Assembly: GCA_043811005.1 (NCBI GenBank)
Contig: JBDRNO010000001.1
Location: forward strand, 1-64,000
Length of the DNA: 64,000 nt
Source: JBDRNO01 sp043811005
GTDB taxonomy: Bacteria > Bacteroidota > Bacteroidia > NORP154
Direction: 5' to 3'
This document shows positions 59,795 through 64,000 of the stretch, piece by piece; the stretch's first letter is position 1; every line of letters starts with the position of its first letter. Under the pieces are notes generated by a model. That model was given only the letters and a program-made list of their open reading frames with translations, had not been told where the DNA came from and made no database searches. Both the position numbers and the translations under genes were made by a program.

Positions 59795-62263
59795 TCACTT
59801 TATTATTTTCCTGGTAAGTATTACCTGCTCTGCTGGTATGTCCAGTTTCATCAAGTAAATCCCTGGATTTTTAATGCCTTTTTTACTGTCGTGGGGAAGT
59901 GATTCACATGTGGAGGATATCTTAAATTGGTGGTTACCTGCATTTAACTCTTTGTCAACTATTCTACTTATCTCTCTGCCCAATACATCATAAATTCTTA
60001 TTATAACATGTTGTCCCGGTTTATTAAGGTTGAATGAAACTACGGAAAAATTCTCAATTGGATTGGGGAATATAGTAAGATTCAAATTTGATGAAAGATA
60101 ATTATCTATTCCAACGGCAGAAACAATTGTAAATCTCCAAATAGAGCTCCAATCTGCAGTATCTGTTCCTGTTATTGTTCGGGCTTTCCAATAATAGGTT
60201 GTTTCGAAATCCAAACCGGTGAGTTGGTATTCCGTATCTGGATCAGTATCTGATGACGAGATATATGTGTTTGTACCACTGATTAACGCAGAGGATGAAA
60301 ATAAAAAGGAAGAATCAATCTCATATTGATAGAGATTTATACCTGCAACTGCATTCCAGTCTATAGTCACATCAACAGGTTGGTTTGTTGAATAATTAGG
60401 TGGTGAGACTAATATGGGTATAGGTTGATATGTCCCGTCTATATTTATGTCATCAATATACAGGTTGTTACCCTCATCACTGGTAAATTCAAATTTAAAA
60501 CTAAAGTCTTGTGTTGAAAAATTAATTATATTAACAGAAAATTCCTGCCAGTCATTAGTATCAGCAGGAATAAAAGCTGTGGTTTGAACTCCATTTGCTC
60601 CGGCAAGACTTGAACCATCACTCACCCATTTCAATATCCAAATATTTCCACAATCTTTTGAAGCATAGAATTTTAAAATGTCATCAGTGGAAGGACTTTT
60701 TTGAGCATAAGCAACCTTAAAAGTAAGTTGTGCAGATTCCATGACACTGAGATCAATAAAAGGACTAATCACTTCATCAATCTCTCCAGATGTATTTCCA
60801 ATATAGTTGTTCATTTTCAGGGAGTAGTTTCCCGAATAAGATGCATCATCTGTCAATTCCCATGTGTTTCCATTATCGCTGTTTACTATTACCCAATCGT
60901 TTCCGGGTATTGTGAGATTTTCAAAACTTTCAGAATAGGGCATGGGAATTCCCGGGGATGTGAGGACATGGATATAGGACGTTTTGGTTATGCTTGTACC
61001 ATTACTGCCATTGCTAACTGATAGTTCAACATTATAAATTCCCGGAGTACTGTATTGTACTGTTGGGCTTGAATCAGTAGAACTGCCAGGCGCACCTCCG
61101 GGAAATAGCCAATTCCAGCTTATCGGTTCCCCGTTCCAGGTGGCATCTGTATATGTGGTTGATGAACCTGCACATATCGTTGTATTATCGGCATAAAAAT
61201 CAGCAATAGGGGTGCAGGGAGATGCAACATAACCGTCATTTGTCCCCGTAGCAATCAAATTTGAAGCAGATGTCAGGTTTTGTAATTGGTTGAAGCTTGC
61301 TAATGTAGCCTTCATCCTGTCTTTTTGTTCTAAAGTGAACATGTTTTGACAAGCATCATAACTCATGTAATTTTCTATTTGGTCAACCACATCACTGCTA
61401 TATGGGCTTGGTCCGCTTGTATCGTTATCGCATGTGTTTTGGGCGGTATTACAGCCATAAGTTTCGTGAGATGTAGGAGGTGTATCGCAAATATGATCCC
61501 CAGAAGATGAACAATCATCCCCGCATCCATCATCAAATGTATGAGGCAAGCCGAGACAATGTCCTATTTCATGGGTTGGGGTTCTCCCATCATAAACCGC
61601 AGTGCCAATTTGTCCCCATGCATCGTGCCTGTTAACAAAACCGTAGTTTTCCCAATTGTATCCGGGATATTGAGCATAACCCAAAATAATTCCGCTGCTA
61701 CCCCCGTCATCAATAGAATTAACCAACCAGACATTTAGATATTTATTTGTCGGCCATGCATCGGAACCTCCGTCAGATGTGCTTTTTACTGAATTATCAG
61801 CTTCATTGGACAATGGAGAGTTTACCCTTACTATTCCTTCTGTGCAATAGCCATTGGGGTCTATTTTGGCTAGCCGGTATTCAATTTCGCAATTAGTGGA
61901 ATATGGCTTAAATACAGGGCGGGTGTTTGAGGTATCAGCATTCAGCTTTCTGTAATCTTCGTTCATAATCCTTATACCATCTTCTATCTGTTCTTTGGAT
62001 ATATTTCCTGCTCCATTATAATGAATTACATGAACTACTAAGGGAATAACGTGTACGGTGCCCTTTTTGAAGATGTGTTTTTTTACGTTATTATTTATTT
62101 TCCGGAAATTCTCTTCAAATTGTTGTTTTAATAAGGGGTTATTTTCAAATTGCCGCTCCATGTACAAATCGGTTCCACACCAATTCGTATATTGAGCAAT
62201 GGAGTTGCCCACCATGAGGTTAGTAAGAAAGAGAACCGCTAACAAAACGAATTGTTTTCTCAT
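59795..62263 (-). CDS. M43-family zinc metalloprotease with PKD and T9SS domains
   Basis: The 822-residue product is a secreted protease. Signal peptide 1-24; an M43 (pappalysin/cytophagalysin) catalytic domain with the zinc motif HEIGHCLGLPH from residue 231 and Met-turn IENYMSYDACQN; a PKD domain (WNWLFPGGAPGSSTDSSPTV); a jelly-roll MAM-like region (SYSGNYSLKMNNYIGN, ITFKVAYAQKS-type strands); a fibronectin-like segment; and a T9SS type A sorting domain (TIFPNPIENFSVVSF to LTRKIIK). The sorting domain has 12-14 extra residues (CESLPHDSKKGIKN) before GIYLMKL that its tandem paralogue lacks. Start and previous stop overlap as ATGA (62263-62260), so it is translationally coupled to the gene upstream. 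Confidence 0.9.
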   Translation of the reverse strand: MRKQFVLLAVLFLTNLMVGNSIAQYTNWCGTDLYMERQFENNPLLKQQFEENFRKINNNVKKHIFKKGTVHVIPLVVHVIHYNGAGNISKEQIEDGIRIMNEDYRKLNADTSNTRPVFKPYSTNCEIEYRLAKIDPNGYCTEGIVRVNSPLSNEADNSVKSTSDGGSDAWPTNKYLNVWLVNSIDDGGSSGIILGYAQYPGYNWENYGFVNRHDAWGQIGTAVYDGRTPTHEIGHCLGLPHTFDDGCGDDCSSSGDHICDTPPTSHETYGCNTAQNTCDNDTSGPSPYSSDVVDQIENYMSYDACQNMFTLEQKDRMKATLASFNQLQNLTSASNLIATGTNDGYVASPCTPIADFYADNTTICAGSSTTYTDATWNGEPISWNWLFPGGAPGSSTDSSPTVQYSTPGIYNVELSVSNGSNGTSITKTSYIHVLTSPGIPMPYSESFENLTIPGNDWVIVNSDNGNTWELTDDASYSGNYSLKMNNYIGNTSGEIDEVISPFIDLSVMESAQLTFKVAYAQKSPSTDDILKFYASKDCGNIWILKWVSDGSSLAGANGVQTTAFIPADTNDWQEFSVNIINFSTQDFSFKFEFTSDEGNNLYIDDINIDGTYQPIPILVSPPNYSTNQPVDVTIDWNAVAGINLYQYEIDSSFLFSSSALISGTNTYISSSDTDPDTEYQLTGLDFETTYYWKARTITGTDTADWSSIWRFTIVSAVGIDNYLSSNLNLTIFPNPIENFSVVSFNLNKPGQHVIIRIYDVLGREISRIVDKELNAGNHQFKISSTCESLPHDSKKGIKNPGIYLMKLDIPAEQVILTRKIIK

Positions 62264-64000
62264 TGATTTGAAATAATAAACTTATTTGTAAATACTTGAT
62301 CGTTTATTAAAAGCCGGATCAAATAAATTCCGGGATCCTCATCTTGAAAATTTAATATAAACCTCTGATTTCCTGCATCTAATACTTGGTTCTCAGGATC
62401 AGAAACTGATAAAACTTCCCTGCCCAGCACATCATAAATTTTAATACTGACATGTTGTGCAGGTTTATCCAGATTGAATGAAATAACTAAAAAGTCTTTA
62501 ACTGGGTTAGGGTAGATCATAAGATTCAAATTTGATGAAAGATCATTATCTATTTCAACGGCAGGAACAATTGTGAATCTCCAAATAGAGCTCCAATCGG
62601 ATGTATCTTGACCGGTAATACTTCTTACTCTCCAAAAATATATTGCATTATCCTCTAAGCCGGTTACCTGGTATTCGGTAAGAGTAACTATGTTGCTTTT
62701 TAAGACAGGAGATGAAAATGAAAAAGCAGTGTCTGCCTCATATTGATAGAAATCAGCGCCTGCTACGGTATTCCAATCCAGGGTAACGTTAACAGTTTGT
62801 CCTGTTGAATAATTTTGGGGTGAGATCAACATAGGTATGGTATTGAAAACCCCGTTTATGGTTATATTATCAATATACAGGTTATTGCCTTCATAGCATA
62901 TAAATTCAAATTTAAAACGAAAATCCTGTGTTAGGTAGATGGGTATATTATTAGAAAATTCCTGCCAGTCACTAGTATCAGCAGGAATAAACGCTGTGGC
63001 TTGAATTCCATTAGGTCCGGCTAAGTTTGAGCCGGCTTTTACCCATATTGTTGTCCATATGTTACCGCAATCAGGCGAGACCCAAAGTTTCAAAACATCA
63101 TTTGTAGTAGCGCTTTTTTGAGCATAAGCAACTTTAAAGGTAATTTGAGCAGACTCCATCACACTTAAATCAATGGGCGGACTTATTCCTTCGTCTTTCT
63201 CATATACCATATTTCCGCTGTAATTATTCATCTTTAATGATCCTCCACTTCCCGAATATGAAGCAAAGGATGTATATTCCCAAGTATTGCCATAATCCCC
63301 ATTTACGATAGCCCAATCCAACCCGGTAGAAAACGCTTCTGAATAAGGCATGCTTAGAGGTGCCGTTACGGAGATATACGAAGACTTGGTTTCGCTATAA
63401 CTTCCATCATCATTTGTTACGGTTAATGAAACATCATATATACCCGGTAAATCATAGGTGACAGCAGGATACTTCATGGTTGAAGCGGATGGGGTTCCAC
63501 CGGGAAATGACCATTCCCAGCTTGTAATTGCATTATATGACCGATCGATGAAATTTACAGGCAAACCAGTACATATATGAGTAATATCAGCAGAAAAAGT
63601 AATTGCACTGTTATCTACTCCGGTAACTGTTAAATTATATGCGGTCCAGAGATTATTTCGTTGAGCTATTGAGGAATTTAAACAAGCTCTCATTCTTGAT
63701 ACCTGTCCTTCAGTAAACATTCTCTCACAAATTGAATAGTCCATAAAGTTTTGAACATTATCTAACGAGGTACAAGTTACCTGGTTGGTATCACAGCTCC
63801 AATCGTCAACTCCAATAGTATTGGGAGTGTCTGATACACCATCATCCATACTGCAATTGGATGCTAAACCGGGATCATTTGACCACCCCCATGGATGAAG
63901 TAAATTGATCCAATGCCCTGTTTCATGAGTTAAAGTACGGTCATCATTTCCGACATGGCTTGCCATAATCATAATGCCATCTTTTGCCGCTGAATTTTGA
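62260..64000 (-). CDS. Second M43-family metalloprotease with T9SS domain, N-terminus outside window
   Basis: The frame is open through the right edge (QNSAAKDGIMIMASHVGNDD precedes THETGHW), so the listed ATG at 63972 is not the true start; the signal and propeptide are beyond position 64000. The zinc motif HETGHWINLLH and the Met-turn VQNFMDYSICERM are intact. The same layout as in the downstream paralogue follows: PKD (WEWSFPGGTPSASTMKYP), jelly-roll, fibronectin-like segment and T9SS domain (IYPNPVKDFLVISF to FTNKFIISN). It is first in an operon with the gene at 59795-62263. It probably digests extracellular protein or collagen-like substrates; the substrate cannot be told. Confidence 0.88.
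   Translation of the reverse strand, partial: QNSAAKDGIMIMASHVGNDDRTLTHETGHWINLLHPWGWSNDPGLASNCSMDDGVSDTPNTIGVDDWSCDTNQVTCTSLDNVQNFMDYSICERMFTEGQVSRMRACLNSSIAQRNNLWTAYNLTVTGVDNSAITFSADITHICTGLPVNFIDRSYNAITSWEWSFPGGTPSASTMKYPAVTYDLPGIYDVSLTVTNDDGSYSETKSSYISVTAPLSMPYSEAFSTGLDWAIVNGDYGNTWEYTSFASYSGSGGSLKMNNYSGNMVYEKDEGISPPIDLSVMESAQITFKVAYAQKSATTNDVLKLWVSPDCGNIWTTIWVKAGSNLAGPNGIQATAFIPADTSDWQEFSNNIPIYLTQDFRFKFEFICYEGNNLYIDNITINGVFNTIPMLISPQNYSTGQTVNVTLDWNTVAGADFYQYEADTAFSFSSPVLKSNIVTLTEYQVTGLEDNAIYFWRVRSITGQDTSDWSSIWRFTIVPAVEIDNDLSSNLNLMIYPNPVKDFLVISFNLDKPAQHVSIKIYDVLGREVLSVSDPENQVLDAGNQRFILNFQDEDPGIYLIRLLINDQVFTNKFIISNQ

Noticed and set aside
1..64000. Transfer RNA or other structural RNA genes between protein genes
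   Set aside because: I looked through the gaps for cloverleaf-like sequence (CCA-like ends, TTCGA loops in context) and saw none; a covariance search would be decisive.

Overview
The window comes from a low-GC member of the Bacteroidota, probably an uncultured lineage. Three things support this. At least seven proteins carry a type IX secretion (T9SS) type A C-terminal sorting domain, many with SprB-type repeats. Several genes have TAnnTTTG -7 promoter boxes, some paired with TTG/TTTG about 19-20 bases upstream. Gene neighbourhoods are typical of the phylum: malic enzyme-RuvA, QueG-RuvB, TlpA-DUF6029-Omp28, and flippase-dUTPase-nucleotidyltransferase-TPR-DUF4292-EnvC. No rRNA, tRNA, CRISPR array, prophage or complete insertion sequence was seen.

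Layout. 1-5.4 kb: a small lipoprotein, a probable outer-membrane barrel, a large secreted toroid/FG-GAP/T9SS protein with an orphan sorting-domain scar behind it, and a RelE-like toxin-antitoxin pair. 5.5-8.9 kb: ruvA, malic enzyme, sirtuin. 9.2-21.9 kb: a secreted thiol-redox island with five CxxC thioredoxin-fold proteins (three T9SS cargo proteins, one TlpA-like, one Omp28 lipoprotein) around a DUF6029 protein. Two of the cargo proteins are near-identical over 1.6 kb and lie in opposite orientation. 22-27.5 kb: porin, UbiX, a 62-residue conserved protein, queG, ruvB, a SPOR protein, lptB. 27.5-41.5 kb: a giant NtrY-like histidine kinase, a B12-binding protein, a crotonase, then the envelope cluster (flippase, dut, frameshifted nucleotidyltransferase, TPR lipoprotein, DUF4292 lipoprotein, EnvC-like) and a LuxE-family acyltransferase. 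41.7-52.5 kb: lipoprotein, Na/Pi cotransporter, a decayed M43 protease, lnt, polysaccharide deacetylase, aspS, threonine dehydrogenase-like SDR, MORN-repeat protein. 52.8-64 kb: cysS, M28 peptidase, polA, two conserved hypotheticals, and two tandem M43 metalloproteases, the second running off the right edge.

What is most unusual is outside ordinary gene content. Small palindromes (about 16-45 bases, many families) are scattered between genes, and several similar ones lie in frame inside coding regions: three in the histidine kinase, one in aspS, probably two in the acyltransferase, and possibly one each in cysS and an M43 protease. Their peptide products look like insertions relative to the families as I know them. 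This resembles the Rickettsia palindromic elements. A second population is composite: a promoter-like leader (ACATAACTTYGTAAATT), a palindrome built from short words such as CACTAAT, CACAGAT or CACTAAA, and a trailer (AAACATTGAAATTCCGATAC). Copies sit directly upstream of several genes in both orientations. These repeat systems are the best candidates here for something undescribed.
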